Shown here: positions 26,046 through 39,300 of the stretch, in pieces
Position numbering within the stretch: position 1 is the stretch's first letter
Layout: the number at the start of each line of letters is the position of its first letter
Assembly (NCBI GenBank): GCA_028023455.1
Contig: JAQFVV010006238.1
Location: 8,669,349-8,733,348, forward strand
DNA: 64,000 nucleotides
DNA from: Epiperipatus broadwayi
Lineage: Eukaryota > Onychophora > Udeonychophora > Euonychophora > Peripatidae
Direction of reading: 5' to 3'
Made by a program: the position numbers and the translations under genes
Notes under the pieces: generated by a model
Database searches by the model: none
What the model saw: only the letters and a program-made list of their open reading frames with translations
Told to the model about the DNA's origin: nothing

Positions 26046-26716
26046 AAAAATCAAGTACATAAATATATTTTTTTGAATAATAAATTATTTTACAAAAACA
26101 TTCCACCTATGTTTAATACACCTCTTACCTCATTGTGACATCATTATGACATCCCTTTATTTAATATTAGCGCAATCTTTTCATTACTGAAATAACTTTC
26201 TTTCCAATATTAAACTATCATTTTATATCTTTGTCACTTTTATAGTTTTACTATTTTAATGTTTTTCTTATATTAAAATTAACCTCTTTTCTGTCATTTG
26301 ATATTTCATTGTTGTGTTTTAATGCATCTTTTAAAAAAAAATATTTCATTTATTTTTCTTAAATACAATGGTTTTTTAATTTCAAAAAGCTACTATAACC
26401 ACATATACAGAATATAGTAAGGAAAAGATGATATTTAAATTAAGGAAAAATATGTGGCTTACATTATAGACTCTGCATTTTTATTCTATACTAGACATGA
26501 GAAAAATTACAAATCTATATGTAACAGAAAAAATATATATAATTTTGAAAGCAGCTTTGCAACTTTTGAATTCTGCATAGGATTTATATTTTTCTATGTA
26601 CATCATTGCACTAATGTCTTTTTTGCTTTTAATTATCTAATTATCATTTTATAATAGTGAGTCATTCAGAAATTAGATAGAGTCACATTAATGACCATGT
26701 GTCTAAATAAATTTTG
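26046..26716. other. AT-rich stretch without recognised features
   Basis: No supported feature; the 66-codon ORF at 26,454 is unremarkable. Confidence 0.5.
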
Positions 26717-28810
26717 TTAGCAAAATTTTTTTTTATCTTTTATGCATATAATATACATTTTGTTCCTAAATATATTAGGATGTCTTCTTGTATTTGAACT
26801 GCAAAGAAATGTCAATTGGGTACACCATAATGAGAATAGTATAAATGTGCTGGCTCGAATGTGTGCAAAAATAGTTTTTTTAAATGTATTGAGAAGTGTA
26901 TGTATATTGTAATTTTTATTAAAAATATCATGGGAATATCCCACTGGATATTATTAAACAAGAGACATGTGAATAGAAAAAATGATTGAGTTTTCAATTT
27001 TTGCTGATAAATGCCTTTAATGCTACTGCAATTTTTTTAATGTGTTGAAATAAAAGGTGCAAAGATCTTCATGATTAAGTTTTAGGAGAAAATCATAGTA
27101 TTTTAGCTCTAATGACCAGTTTTTGAAATTTTTAGTCAACTTCTTATTGGTTATGTTTAAAAGGATATTGTTATTATCATTAGATGGGAAAGCACATATT
27201 GAATATATTTCATAGTATGTAATTTTATTTTTGGCAGGGCAATATATTAAATTGGGAATACATAACAAAGGAGGAATTGTCTTATTTCAGTAATTGCATA
27301 TGGGTGACAGCCTGTCTGTGGGTGTAATTTTAAAAACTATTTCTAGATATGGAAATATCCCTGCACATGATGATATAACATTAAAATTGAATTTGAAATA
27401 TTATTATATAAAGTAACCCCAATCCAGTTTGAGATAGAGGGTTCAGAATCTTACGTAGGGATATTAATGTCATTTTATTTTGCCACAACAATTTTCTACA
27501 CATTGAATACATTTTAGATGTAAAAGCTTTTATGTATATTATTATAAGTGTATAGCATGTGACCCTTGTCATTATTAGGACATTGAAAAGGGTCACTTTG
27601 GCATAGAATGATAAATATGACTTGAAAACAGAATTAATTATATTTTCAACATTATTTTTTAGCTTTCCCTGTATCTGTGATCACATTTCAAAGTTATTCA
27701 AATGAAAAAAAAAATCCCACAAATGAACTATACTTTCCTTTGAAATATGGCTCATGTTGGTATCCTGAGTACATAGACCAGGCACTAGATTTTTGTAAAT
27801 TGGGTGCCACTTTATACTTATCTAAGTAATTATTTAGTATTTTTATTAGCTTTGGTATCTGTTTTTTAGTTGGCAGAAAGATTTATGTCATCCATATAAG
27901 CAATACATGAAACATTTGCCTTTATTCCTGGTATAAATATTCTAGTCATCTTATTTTCAATTGCTTTAAGAAGAGGATTGGTATAAAATGTAAATAAAAA
28001 AGCACTTAATGGTTAACCTTGTAGAAATGAGTTAAAGGGAATGAATTATGGTGAGTACTTTCCATTAAGAGATATCTGAATTTCTTAACTTAGAAGATTC
28101 ATGATCAAATAGAATAATGCCCTGAGTATTGATGTATCTGCTAATGTATTAATTAAAATATCAATTGGTATCATATCAAATTCTGATTTAATGTCCTACT
28201 GAACTACAACTGGTCCATATTTTTTGTTGCTTGTGACAATATCAATTACTGTCTTATATAAAAATGCTCCATGCCCAGTTGATAAGAATTTTATACAAAC
28301 TGGGTTTTTGACAGCAATGGCAAAATATAAGGTTCTATTCTATCTTTAATTACTGATTCCAGAATCTTAATCCCAAGTGGGGCTCATTGATATGGATCTA
28401 AGGTTTTGGAATATGGTTATATATTTTTTTCTTTTTTTAACAAATGGAAACAGTGAGATGGGATAAAGCCCATGCAAATGATATATTGTCTTTCTTAGAA
28501 AGTTCACTAAATTTGTCGGGTATTTTGCTTTGAATTGACTTAAATGCCTGTGTACAAACAATGTATTCTATGTATTCATGGATGACATGAGTTTGGCACT
28601 AAAGAAAGATTTTCTTCAAACTCTATTGACTTTTATCTATTAATGATTTTTTTTTCTGTACAGTAGATTTTAGTAACATATCTTTGCTTCTTTGCTAATT
28701 TAATCCACATTCACACTATTCTCACAGTCTATTATTTTTGTAAAATAATCTGTAAGTTATAATTTAAATTTACTGGAACTTTCTAGTAGATTTAAAATAC
28801 TATTGCCAAT
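26717..28810 (-). pseudogene. L1/Tx1-like LINE reverse transcriptase pseudogene
   Basis: Reading the minus strand from 28,810: a KAIQSKIPDKFSELSKK segment, a DPYQ.AP-like segment in the place of the usual RPI, IKILESVIKDRIEPYI, then motif A DIKSEFDMIPIDIL (about 28,195-28,155), a motif B remnant QG*PLSAFLFTFYTNPLL (about 28,020), motif C AYMDDINLSAN with the catalytic aspartates (27,887-27,896), a C-terminal KLLWQNKMTLISLRKILNPL then GLGLLYI (27,381-27,500), and a tail block IRASTFILFSLW (about 26,850). The order and the LW.NK...L..P...GLGL landmark are those of the L1/Tx1 superfamily ORF2. Stops and frameshifts are spread throughout; the endonuclease domain is absent. The tail block matches one at 38,938-39,000, so two members of this family lie in the window. 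Confidence 0.85.
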
Positions 28811-29619
28811 TCAACATTCATAGATACTTTTAGTTTACTGCATGCAACAAGACAAACATTTTCCCATTTTTACTTTAGTGTTATCTATCATAATCCTGAG
28901 TAATTCCAATAAGACATCACATAAGTGCATAGTCAAAATAAGAGTCATAGATCATATACGTGCTTACATTATGCCATTCAGCAGAAAATTCTTTTTTTTT
29001 CTTACCACATTTTTAATTATCTCATGTAATCTTTAATAATCAGTAGATGTTATGTAATAATATTTATTATTATTGTCTGTTTATTACAAAACCTTACACT
29101 AGTAACAAAAATGGAGGCAGAAAAAAATTGCTGCTGAACAACATGATGTCATCAGGGGTCACATGATGTCTTGTTGGTTATATATCAATCCTATCCAAGA
29201 AAACTATATTGATGTTATAGAATTATCAAATGAGAGGTAGACTGTGACTGATAGCCTTTAGTGATAAGGAAAACTGTAAGTTTTAAGAAATTGCTGTATA
29301 AAGTTATTTGTCAACTGCATGTTATAAAGATGTAGAAATAAAAGAACATTATAAAAAAATAAAGAAAATAACACAATAAGAGAGTAAAAATGCTGTAAAA
29401 ATATTTAATTTTTTTTTAGAAATGATTATCACAAAGGGTAATAAACTAAATGTATGGCTTGTGGAATTTTATAAAAAGAATAATTTTGTGTTTGCAATAA
29501 TCATCCAAGATGATTGTATGTCAGATGGATTATATATAAATATAGAATAGATTTAGGTTTCATATCCTTTTCCTGGTATTAATATAAACTCTGATCAGAA
29601 TATAAATGTGGCAAAATTA
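28811..29619. other. AT-rich stretch without recognised features
   Basis: No supported element. ACATGATGTCATCAGGGGTC is followed by a second ACATGATGTC (29,131-29,170), a short direct repeat. Confidence 0.45.
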
Positions 29620-31570
29620 TTATTTTTAGAGAAAAACAGAAAGGTTTGTAAGATGGAACTTGGACAAATTGAAAGAAATGAACAAGAGAGACTTATGGTA
29701 ATGTGGAGTAGGATTAAAGAAGAAATAAAAATGACAAGAAATATAACAGAAACCATTTGATTAAGAAAAAAGAAATGATCTTAAATAACTCAAGGAATGT
29801 TGAAAAAAATGAAAATATAAAGAAGATGAAAAAATATAAATAGTAAGCAAGGCTATATACAAAAAATAATAATAAATTAAGGAGAGAAACAAATTTGGAA
29901 TAAGAGAAATGTGAATCAATAGGGAAAAAGTTATAATCTAACATTTTAATGGTTGAAATAGCTAATAAGAGTAGAAAGAGGTTAAGTGACTAGAATGATA
30001 TAGTGAAATCATAAAAAATATATCTTCAGTATATGTTTAGAAAAGAAAATAATGAAACTGACAAATTTGAAGACAAAGCAGATATTGGGGAATTTGAACA
30101 AGATATGGAGATATTGACAGAAAAAATAATTAAATTGATTAAACAAATGAAAAATGGTAAAGTTGACAAATTTAGTACAGTATCTAAAGATTTTAAAAAG
30201 AGTTAAGAAGGTCTTCTATAAAGGAAATTGATAGACTATGAAATGTGATATATGATAATGAAATGACCTAAAGATATCTTGAAAGTTATAATTACAGTGG
30301 CTAAAAAGAAGAAATATGTTAGGAATCAAGAGTATAGGAGAGTAATATATTTCAAAGTTCAAAACTCCTTATCAGAGTTCTAAACTCAAAGAGTTTATAG
30401 GAAGAAAGAATATTATATTGGAGAGTAACAGTTTGATTATTAGAGAGATAAAAGTAAAATAATAATATTGGGTGCTCTTAGAATACTTGCAAAGAGTTAT
30501 ATCTAAAATAAAAAATGAATTGGTATATGTTTTGTGGATTTGAAAAAAAAGTATTTCATACAGTGATCTGGAATAAACATATAATCATCTTGAAAAATAA
30601 AGAAGTATTCTGGAAAGAAAAAGATTGATTAGAATTTGTATGCTGGACAAATAATAAAAAATCAGACTGGAAAAGTGACTATAGACACAGGAGGGTCTAG
30701 ACAAAGATGCTGCATGACCCCTGTTGTTTTAATGCTTATTTGAAAAACATGACATATAGATATTTAGAATGTGTAAGAGATATCATTAGTGTAGAATAAT
30801 AAAATGTAAAGGGTTTACATATGATATGGCACTTATAGCTGTGGATGAAAAGAATCACAGAACATGTTCAATAAATTGGATTAAAGATGTATGATGCAAG
30901 AAATGAAGATTAAAGTTGAGAAGACCAAGTGTTTATGAATAGGCAAAAATATAAAAGAATACAATATTAATAATATGATAGTTAAAGACAAATGTATTTA
31001 GATACTTAGGCAGTTGATTGAATGAAAATAGAAATGAAGATAAAATCAAAAGAAGAATATCATTTACCAAAGAGGCATTTATTAAGAGAAGGAACATTTT
31101 GAGGATATTTGAAAAGAGAATTAAGAAATAGATGTGTAGAGTGTATTATTGTATGGTTCAGATATGTAGACATTGAGTAAAATAATTAGAATTAAAGTGG
31201 AGATTTTTGAGATTAGAATGTGGGAAAAAATGGAGAAAGTTAGTTGGATGAATGAAATGATAAATGAAGAAGTTTTGGAAAGAGTAAATGAAAAAAAGGA
31301 AGAGTGATGAAGAAAATAGAAAAAAGAACAATTGGACATATGCTAAAAGAAAAAATCATTTAGTAAAAGTTGTCTTGAAAAATAGCAAATGGAAACAAAA
31401 ATAATGGATGGAAAATATTAAGCTTGATGAATGAGAGAGATGAGAAATGTGGAATATAAGATTTGTGAAAAGAAATATAGAATTGAAGATCTGGAGAATG
31501 ACTAGAACAGATTGGAGAAATGGATGAATTGAATGTGTGATTGCTCTCAGGCTTATACATAAAGCAAATC
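29620..31570 (+). pseudogene. RTE-like LINE-B reverse transcriptase pseudogene
   Basis: Plus-strand frames give, in order: VYVLWI*KKVFHTVIWNKH in place of motif A (about 30,515-30,580), GGSRQRCCMTPVVLMLI in place of motif B (about 30,690-30,740), GFTYDMALIAVDEKN in place of motif C (about 30,805-30,855; the usual DD is YDM here), then FRYLGS*LNENRNEDKIKRR and FTKEAFIKRRNIL (about 30,995-31,100), and a basic C-terminal tail. This is the layout of an RTE-like endonuclease/reverse transcriptase family common in invertebrates. The catalytic YADD is lost and there are many stops. Minus-strand ORFs here (29,714, 31,121 and 31,360) are antisense shadows. LINE-B differs from LINE-A and LINE-C in its wording. 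Confidence 0.85.
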
Positions 31571-32110
31571 CCTATTGATTGATAATTATTAAAAAAACAA
31601 GCTTTCATATACATGCATAGATAAATAAATAAATTCCGTCTTTAGAAAAACCGAAGTTTTAATTATAGCGTTTATTTGATTTTAAAATCACAATTAAAGT
31701 TAAGTATCCTCATTACTTTAGTTTCTCTCAGTTGGTAAGCAGCCCATACATATTTAATTCAATGTAAAGAATGATACAATAATAACAGCTACGATCAACT
31801 ATTATTAGTTTAACATTACATTACTTTTAGATCTTTATATAAATGAAGTTTAAATATAATTTTAATAATATAATATTTTATAATTAAATAAACGCGTATC
31901 GATAAACACACATATATATTTAAATTGCTTACTCCATTGTACGTATTGTCAAAATATATGTTTTAAATACATATGTAAAAGATATTACAACTGGAAAAAG
32001 AGTAATGAAGTAATTATCCCATTTGATTATATGAACAAATTAATTAATAATTGAGATGTAAAATTTATATCTGGAACAGTGGTAATATAATGATTTGTAA
32101 ATAATTAGTA

Positions 32111-32150
<40 letters not shown>

Positions 32151-34437
32151 TTAAAAGCGGTTGCTGACAAATTTGTGGATGTGAAAAGTTTTAAAATTTG
32201 TAAATCAAAGTGCAATATCATATTTTCAGAGTGAAAGGATGATGATTTTTACCCCAAGCTACCCGCAATGCCATTTTTGAGCCAAAGTATATGTTTCTAG
32301 TCCTATATCTTATCTATATACCACAAAAATTGTGAAATCAAGGTGTGTCTTGATCACTTTATGACATAAAATATGGCAGGGTGCTTTATTCTTTTATAGA
32401 TTATTTTCAATCCTTCTTGGCATAAGATAAATTTCATAAACCAGTCAGAAAACATTTTTGTAATTCGCAGCTTCACTGCCATATTTAATTTTTCCATATA
32501 TCTTTAATAACAGTTTTGCTCAATTTAAAACAAAAAAAAAATGTTAGCATGTAACATTCAATCATATTTCACATTACAACTCATAATCTAGACATATTAG
32601 CATCTTAACATTGTTGTAATGAATAACTAAAGCAAGCAATTACACAACAAATAAATTGGATCAGAATTGATAGTCAGTAAACTTGTCAAGAGAATAGATC
32701 CCCAATTAATTTTTCTTTGAGAAGCATTGTGTACATGTATGTATGAAATAAAAGATGTTTATGTATATATGTTTGTAAGTTATAGTAACACTGTATGCTA
32801 AAATATAAAGAGTTCATTTTTATTGTATCTACAATTTGGTAAAATAATATATATATATAACTCTGAAAAGTGTAATTATTTAGTCGAAATTGTAAGTATA
32901 AGTGCATTAGAAAAATATATCATATTATAATTTTAGTAAGTTTTTTTATGGTATTCCAACAGTATTTAACCAAAATATTGCTCCAAAGTTATTTCATTCA
33001 CCATTAATAATTGTTTTATGCAAATTTTAATAGTAACATTAGATGACTATCTTAACTCATTATTTGCAGAATGTTGTAATATTATTCTGTATTTGAGCTT
33101 AAATCATATACTAAAGATTTACTTCTATTTATTATGACATAGTTTCAATCATTATTTGAAAATGGGAAAAAAATCCCTCTAAATCTTTAAATTATTAATA
33201 AATGTTTTTTAAAATGTCAGATTACCATTAAAGTAATTATTTTAAATATGATTATTGAATTTAAAAAATAATAATTCTATCACATTTCATTCAATACATC
33301 ATTATTTAAAACATAGCCAAGAGCAGGAAAAAAAATTGATTTTAAAATAAATATATTTGTTTAAAAAATATTTAAATATATTTTACTATAATTGCAAACA
33401 TATATATATAACTTCTTTCACTACACATTTACACATTTCCAACATGGAATAAATATATCGAAAAAATGTTATTGAAATGTACTGGCACTCTTCAGTTGGC
33501 GTAGAGTGGTGGTTTATTCAGAAATCTGTTTTCTTTGTCATTTAATTTCTTTAAATATCTTATTCATGTATTTGAAATGTGTGCATGATAAAATAGAAGC
33601 ATTAAGTCTGTCTAAGATACTACACAGAAAAAAGAACAGAATTGAATTAATAATACCACATTGCTATATTTACTAAAAGTAGCTATATTAATCTTTAATT
33701 TTATTTAATGTCTGCATTTAAAAAATGGCATGTCAATTTCTAACCTAGGTGGCAGTGCAAAAAAAATTAGTGTTTCCTTTTGATCACCAAAAAACTATAA
33801 TGGAAGCACATGAAAAAGAACAACTTGTACAATTTACTGCCAAAATACACTTTATAATAATGAATAAACCATTTTAACATCTTTACTTCTACTTCTTTTC
33901 TTGACTAACAACTGATAATATCCTTTAAAGTTAAATATATTATAGTTTGATTCTAAACATATAGTGAACAGTGAATAGAAATATCAAGATGTGGTGGTGT
34001 AGAATCCTGATTACTGATTTCTTTGGACAGAATTAAAATTATCCCAAAATAAAAGTAATATATAATAATGAGATAAGAAACATTCAACATTCATAATTGC
34101 TTTTATCTATTAAAATGGACTAAAATTGATCAGTACTATATATAAAACTGATGTGATTAAAAAAGCGACCTCAAAAGAAATTAGCATCTGTTCTAACAAA
34201 TAATGCACCAAAACATAAATAATGAGCATCATATATAATCTTTGATTTGATTGATGATTGGGAAAAAATAATTTTGATGTCTGGTAGATTGAAAGTGTAT
34301 TGAAACTTAATTATAGAATTAAACAGTTTTAATGAAAAGATAAAAGCTTACTCTACATGAAAATTTAGTATGGATACAATTTTCTGAATATTCAGATTCA
34401 TATAATAAAATACATATTTCATTTATAAAATTAAGCT
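31571..34437. other. AT-rich stretch, one microsatellite
   Basis: About 2.9 kb without a recognised element apart from the ATT tract at 32,111-32,148. AAATATGGCAG (32,369) and CTGCCATATTT (32,477) form an 11-bp inverted pair about 100 bp apart. Confidence 0.5.
32111..32148. repeat. ATT microsatellite
   Basis: About 12 perfect ATT units. Confidence 0.95.
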
Positions 34438-34548
34438 GTCAAGTGTTGTTAGCTGAGAGGTCATTACAGCGATCTTTCAAGCAAGTAGTTGGTTGCAGAC
34501 AGTTGTGGGTTTGCATCCTGGCCAATGCTATGACATATGAAAAAAAAT
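34438..34548 (+). mobile_element. SINE-A copy
   Basis: TCAAGTGTTGTTAGCTGAGAG, CTTTCAAGCAAGTAGTTGG, TGTGGGTTTGCATCCTGGCC and AATGCTATGACATATG with an A-run. It shares the AAGCAAGTAGTTGGTTGCAG insertion with the copies at 174 and 19,153, so these three form a subfamily separate from the copies at 40,986, 43,373 and 47,144. Confidence 0.78.
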
Positions 34549-35166
34549 TAAGCTAAAGAAGCAACAAAAAATTAAAAATTTATTCAAAGAAATGTTGTGG
34601 CAAATACAACGGAAAAAATTGAGGTTAAAAATGAAAATTGTTGCAATATTTACTGTATTCATGACAACTGTATGCACAGAAAGCAATTGAAGAAAATAAT
34701 CTAGAATCAGATATTCTTATATCAAAAGTAAATAAAATTACATAAAAATATTAAAAAAACATAAGAGCATGTAATACAGATAACATAATAACTGAAATCA
34801 TACAAGATATAGGGAAGTGAGAAAAATAAAATCATCCAGAAAGTTTGACAGAGGATACAGAAAATGTTGAAAAGAAAATTGTCACTGAATTTTAACCATG
34901 TTTTATAAAAAAAAAGTAAATGAAATGGTCATAAAAACTATAGAACAATAATTGTCTTAATTTCATATACAAGTAAAATAATATTTAATGTAATTGATGA
35001 GTTCCTAAAGATATTTATGATTCCATAAATATACAATGATTAGTCTGAATTTATAGTCAAAATAATACAAAAGAACAGATATTAAATGTGTATTAGATCA
35101 TTAGAAAAGTTAAAAAATGTTATATATATATACACGTTTGTGTACTTTATAAACTATATATATATT
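34549..35166. other. AT-rich stretch without recognised features
   Basis: No supported feature. Confidence 0.45.
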
Positions 35167-35526
35167 GTAACGGGCACATACATATGTTACATTATTTTTT
35201 ATTAGTAAACATAAAAAAAAAAGTTCGCCAATAAAAATTTCTTTTTTTAAGAATTAAAAACAGAAAATTAAAAAATCATCTTAAACTCGCATATATATAA
35301 AATCGCACAGATAAATAATTATTAAAATAAAACTTTATTAAAAAAAAGAGTAGTTTAAAACTAAATTTTCAGAAAAGATTTAGAGATAAAAATATATGTT
35401 TAAGTTTGAAAACAAATTAATTAATCTTTTGTAAAATTGAAATGATTATTTTAATTAGTAAACTAGCCTTGGGCATCTAAAATGTATAAGCAACAGTCAG
35501 ATAGGAAAACAATAGGAACAGAATGG

Positions 35527-35743
35527 CCAATGAAAGAAATCCATCGGGAAATCGGACCTCAATGGAAGGATCATCATCAATGATGACGTAATGTCCATTG
35601 GATCCTAAAGTTATGTATAAAAGAAAAAAATTGGAAATAAAAAGTGATTTTGGTTTAATTAATTAGTTATTACAATGTGACTATATGTGTGAGTGTGGAG
35701 TTGAAGGAGAAGGGATTGAAAAGACGCACTCTTCAATCCCTTC
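35527..35743 (+). promoter_or_regulatory. promoter-like cluster followed by a hairpin
   Basis: In order: CCAAT (35,527), a CRE-like TGACGTAA (35,584), an inverted CCAAT as ATTGG (35,597), and TATAAAAG (35,616-35,623), with spacing compatible with an RNA polymerase II core promoter starting transcription near 35,645-35,655. About 60 bp beyond that lies a hairpin with 12-bp perfect arms (GAAGGGATTGAA and TTCAATCCCTTC, 35,709-35,743), then an A-run. CpGs are retained around it. No ORF of note follows. TGTAACGGGCAC at 35,168 could be the start of an LTR, in which case this would be LTR promoter sequence; I found no second LTR. Confidence 0.45.
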
Positions 35744-35760
35744 AGTTTTGTTAAAAAAAA

Positions 35761-38552
35761 AAAAAAAGAGAAATGACATCGTTTTTTTTTCTACATTAAG
35801 GACCAACTAAACTAAAAGACCTCCGGATAAATAAATAAAAAACAATGGCTAACTCAACCAATCTTTTTAGGATGGCATGGGAATTCATGTTCAAATGGCA
35901 AGCAACAGATAAAGATGAACTGTTTTAAACTGTAAGAACTTTATAATTAATGAACATTAAATTAAAAACTTTCCGTATTTAAAATAATTAAGAAATAGAA
36001 TCCTATCTGACCAACATTATTTATTAATTAGTTATAATTTTATTTAATGTATTTCTTTTGTAAAATCATTTCCATTTATTTATTTATTTGTTCTTTAAGT
36101 TTTATTATGATTTCTGTTTTTCATTAAACTAGTTATATAAATATTAAACTTAAGTCGGGCATGAATGGCTATATAGATTTGTAAAGTTATATTAGGGGAG
36201 GGTAATCTTAGGTTATTCATTTCATAGTTGAATTAGGTCAATGGATTGGATATATTGGTGTAATTAGTAGATGTAGTATGAGATTCGCTATGGGCAGAAT
36301 CGCTATTATATGCCGCACACACTTGTTTTGCCTATGGGAGGAATTATAAGATGGAGACCGCAGTTCCTTTCTATGGAGTTTTTTTTTATTGCTCTCATCA
36401 TCAGATAGATGTAATATTCCTATCTGACAAGAAGCAGTTTCTTCTCTTAACCTAATTGTGCTGCCGTATTCGTATTACATTGAACACATCGATATATCCG
36501 ATGGATTGATGTTTGGTTTGACTGTGAACCTTTGGCCTAAGGTTAAACAAAGATTGAATATGTTCTTTTCAAATGCAAATCTATGTAGTCTATTCATACT
36601 CAACACTCTAAATAAAGATGCATTAAATTTAAGTTGGGTATAGATGCTTGCATGGGTTCGTTACCAGTTGATTATGTTTTTGGTTTTCATATTCGATCAA
36701 AATATATATAGACATTCGGTAAATACTGATATCTTATGGTGAGTATCTAAAATGTATTTATTCAGATGTCTTTTAAGTTATTGGTGTTAATGCAAGCATC
36801 TTATGGTGAATGCTATTGGGTTACTTATAAATTTCCCTCTGCAATTGACGGTATCAATGATTTTGTATTTTGATCGTTTATGTTTATTTTGAAATGTTTT
36901 TGACCGTGGAATCTATGTAACCGATCTATACTCAACATTTTTAAACAAATCTGTGCGAACTAATAATAGTATAAAATTTAAAATGTAAATTAAAAATCTA
37001 AAATAAAAGTAAAAATAATGTTAAATGTTAAAGTAAACATATTAAAATAATAATGTTAAATCTTATATATATATATATATGTGCGTAAATAAATTTTTGT
37101 ATGTTAATTACTGGCAGTGGCTTATTTTATTTATTTTTTAATATTGAAATATAATTAGATAAGATATTATATTATTAAATCTCTGCTACTCCCTGAGCTA
37201 GTGACATGGGCTAACGACCGGATATCAAAATATATAAATAAAATAAAAAAAAATTTTTTTTTGACTTACGTATCTGCCTACTTTATAAATTTTTCTAGGT
37301 TCAAATGCCTAGATGGCGCCCTATAGTGCAGATCACGTTAAGCTCTAATTCTCCAGATCGTTATAATATATATATATAAACCTTTTCATAAATTAAATTA
37401 GAGAAGACTGTGGAATTTACTCTTATACTGGAGATGTCTTTGTATCTGGTACAACCTACCCAAAATCTGTATAAAAAAAACAAAATTTAAGAAGTAGGCA
37501 GGTGTTTAAGAATGTATAAATTTTTCATATACTTTTTTATTGTCTATAATTAAATTATCATATACAATGTTTTGAATGATGGGATAGTTGTAAGATGCAA
37601 AGATGATTTTGGGTACACTGATAACATTTTTTATCTTCATTGCTGGTAAAAAAAGTTCACAAACAAACATCTTTAAAAAAACTATCAGAGGAAAGCAATA
37701 TGGCTTTAATATAAATACTTTAAACATCATTATCATAATTATAAATCATGTCAATAACAATTCTCTCAAAATTAAAAATATGATGGGTTTTGAAGTATAA
37801 ACAAATTGAATTACCTAAGTTAGATCATTATCAGTAATGGTATGTATGATGAGGAAGCACATACAGGAATAGCAATAAAACTCATTTAATCACTCATTTA
37901 ATTTTGTCAATTGCTATTCATATAACTAAAACATGGACATAATTAAAAAATAGGTGAAAATCGGATTAAAGTATTTATGATGAGGTATTAATGGGAAATT
38001 TTATTGTTTTACAAATTGCTCAGAGAATTAATGTGTTAATTTAAAAAAAAAATTAATGTACCAAGAGCTTATTTATACTAATAAGACATTTATAGAAAGA
38101 CTCACTCCAGGTAGATAATAAAGAGACAGAACAGTATAGGAAAGTCTGTCATTGAAAGAAATGTGAAAAGTCACTGTCATGTATTCATTTTTCAATGCAA
38201 TGGATGAATAAGATTAGTTAGTATTTTGAGATATTGGGCCCAGCTATAATACATGGAATCTATCATATAACACACTACAATATTTTGAAATTTATAGATT
38301 AAGATGACGAGATTAAGTTTTAATTATATGCCTGTTTATTATAAATTATTTATAAGAATTCTTTAATAGAATAAAGACTGCTGTAGATATTGCATAGAAG
38401 TTATAGATTTTTTTTTTGCAAAGAATATGGACTAATTTATGAAAGAAAACTAGTTACTATGTTTCATTACCAGGAATAGGATAATCATAACAATTTAAAG
38501 TTGTAATTATAAATGTATTTAAATGCACATTAATGCACATTAATTACGTAAG
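35761..38552. other. unassigned, partly CpG-retaining stretch
   Basis: 35,760-37,480 keeps more CpGs than its surroundings (GATTCGCTATGGGCAGAATC, TATGCCGCACAC, GCTAACGACCGGATATC, AGATGGCGCCC). I cannot assign it to a gene or element. The 61-codon ORF at 36,458 has no recognised domain. 37,500-38,552 is ordinary AT-rich DNA. Confidence 0.35.
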
Positions 38553-38716
38553 TAATATTTACTAAGGCTGTAAACCTTAAGAATATGCGCATGAAAATGT
38601 GAAGGTAGGGATGTCTTTTTTTCCAAAGCATAAGCTTGTGGTTAAGACCTGTAGAGGTCCCTACCTTTGCATTTTCATGTGCATATCCTTAAGGTTTACA
38701 GTCTTAGTAAATATTA
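38553..38716. mobile_element. hairpin with 59-bp arms
   Basis: The arms at 38,553-38,611 and 38,658-38,716 are near-perfect reverse complements (TAATATTTACTAAGGCTGTA against its complement TACAGTCTTAGTAAATATTA, and AAGGTAGGGA against TCCCTACCTT), separated by 46 bp. No ORF and no second copy in the window. It is MITE-like by structure. Confidence 0.75.
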
Positions 38717-38754
38717 TTAATAATCATAACAGAAAAAATACTTTCTCAACATGA

Positions 38755-39190
38755 ATTTAAATATTTCAAAATCTACTTTATTTCACTCTGCCATAGTGAG
38801 GATGATACCATATTTCACATTTTCAACAATTGTTCATCTCTTCAGGACTGTAGAATATTGATTAATCAAATTTATATACCAGAATATTCAATTATCAACA
38901 CACTCATAGAAGGTATTGCCTCTGGGGATTTTGCAACTATAAGAAGTGCCACTTTCATTACTTTTTGTCTATGGTTTATCAGATGCATTCTAATCTTCAA
39001 GTCAGTTTTGCCTGATCAAAAATTAATTTTTCTACAAAAATTAAAAGAAATCAAAGAAAGAGATTTGAAGTTAGCTCCTCACTTTGTGGTGAATTCACAT
39101 GGAATCTTGTTAATGTTGGACATTCCTCTCTGGAGGAGTGAGTTTTTGCTATTTTTTTTCTTTTGTTGTATACATAGTTGAATAAACCTG
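38755..39190 (+). pseudogene. L1/Tx1-like LINE, 3'-terminal fragment
   Basis: Frame reads KIYFISLCHSEDDTIFHIF then NNCSSLQDC, a relative of the CxxC...H...C motif near the end of L1-superfamily ORF2 proteins (the first cysteine appears as serine). It continues into the open segment 38,858-39,181, whose IRSATFITFCLW is the same tail block as IRASTFILFSLW in the minus-strand copy near 26,850. The element ends TGAATAAACCTGCTTTTGAT and abuts AT palindromes. No reverse-transcriptase core is present. Confidence 0.75.
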
Positions 39191-39200
39191 CTTTTGATCG

Positions 39201-39237
<37 letters not shown>

Positions 39238-39256
39238 CAAAAGCATATATTACTTT

Positions 39257-39300
<44 letters not shown>

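Noticed and set aside
29714-29944. Membrane-protein-like minus-strand ORF
   Set aside because: It is antisense to the purine-rich LINE-B sequence, which automatically gives Phe/Leu/Ser-rich translations.
35168-36500. Solo LTR starting TGTAACGGGC
   Set aside because: I could find neither a matching end with a target duplication nor a second copy in the window; kept only as an alternative.
36458-36643. 61-codon ORF downstream of the promoter-like cluster
   Set aside because: Too short, no domain, about 800 bp from the putative start, and no splice pattern I could defend.
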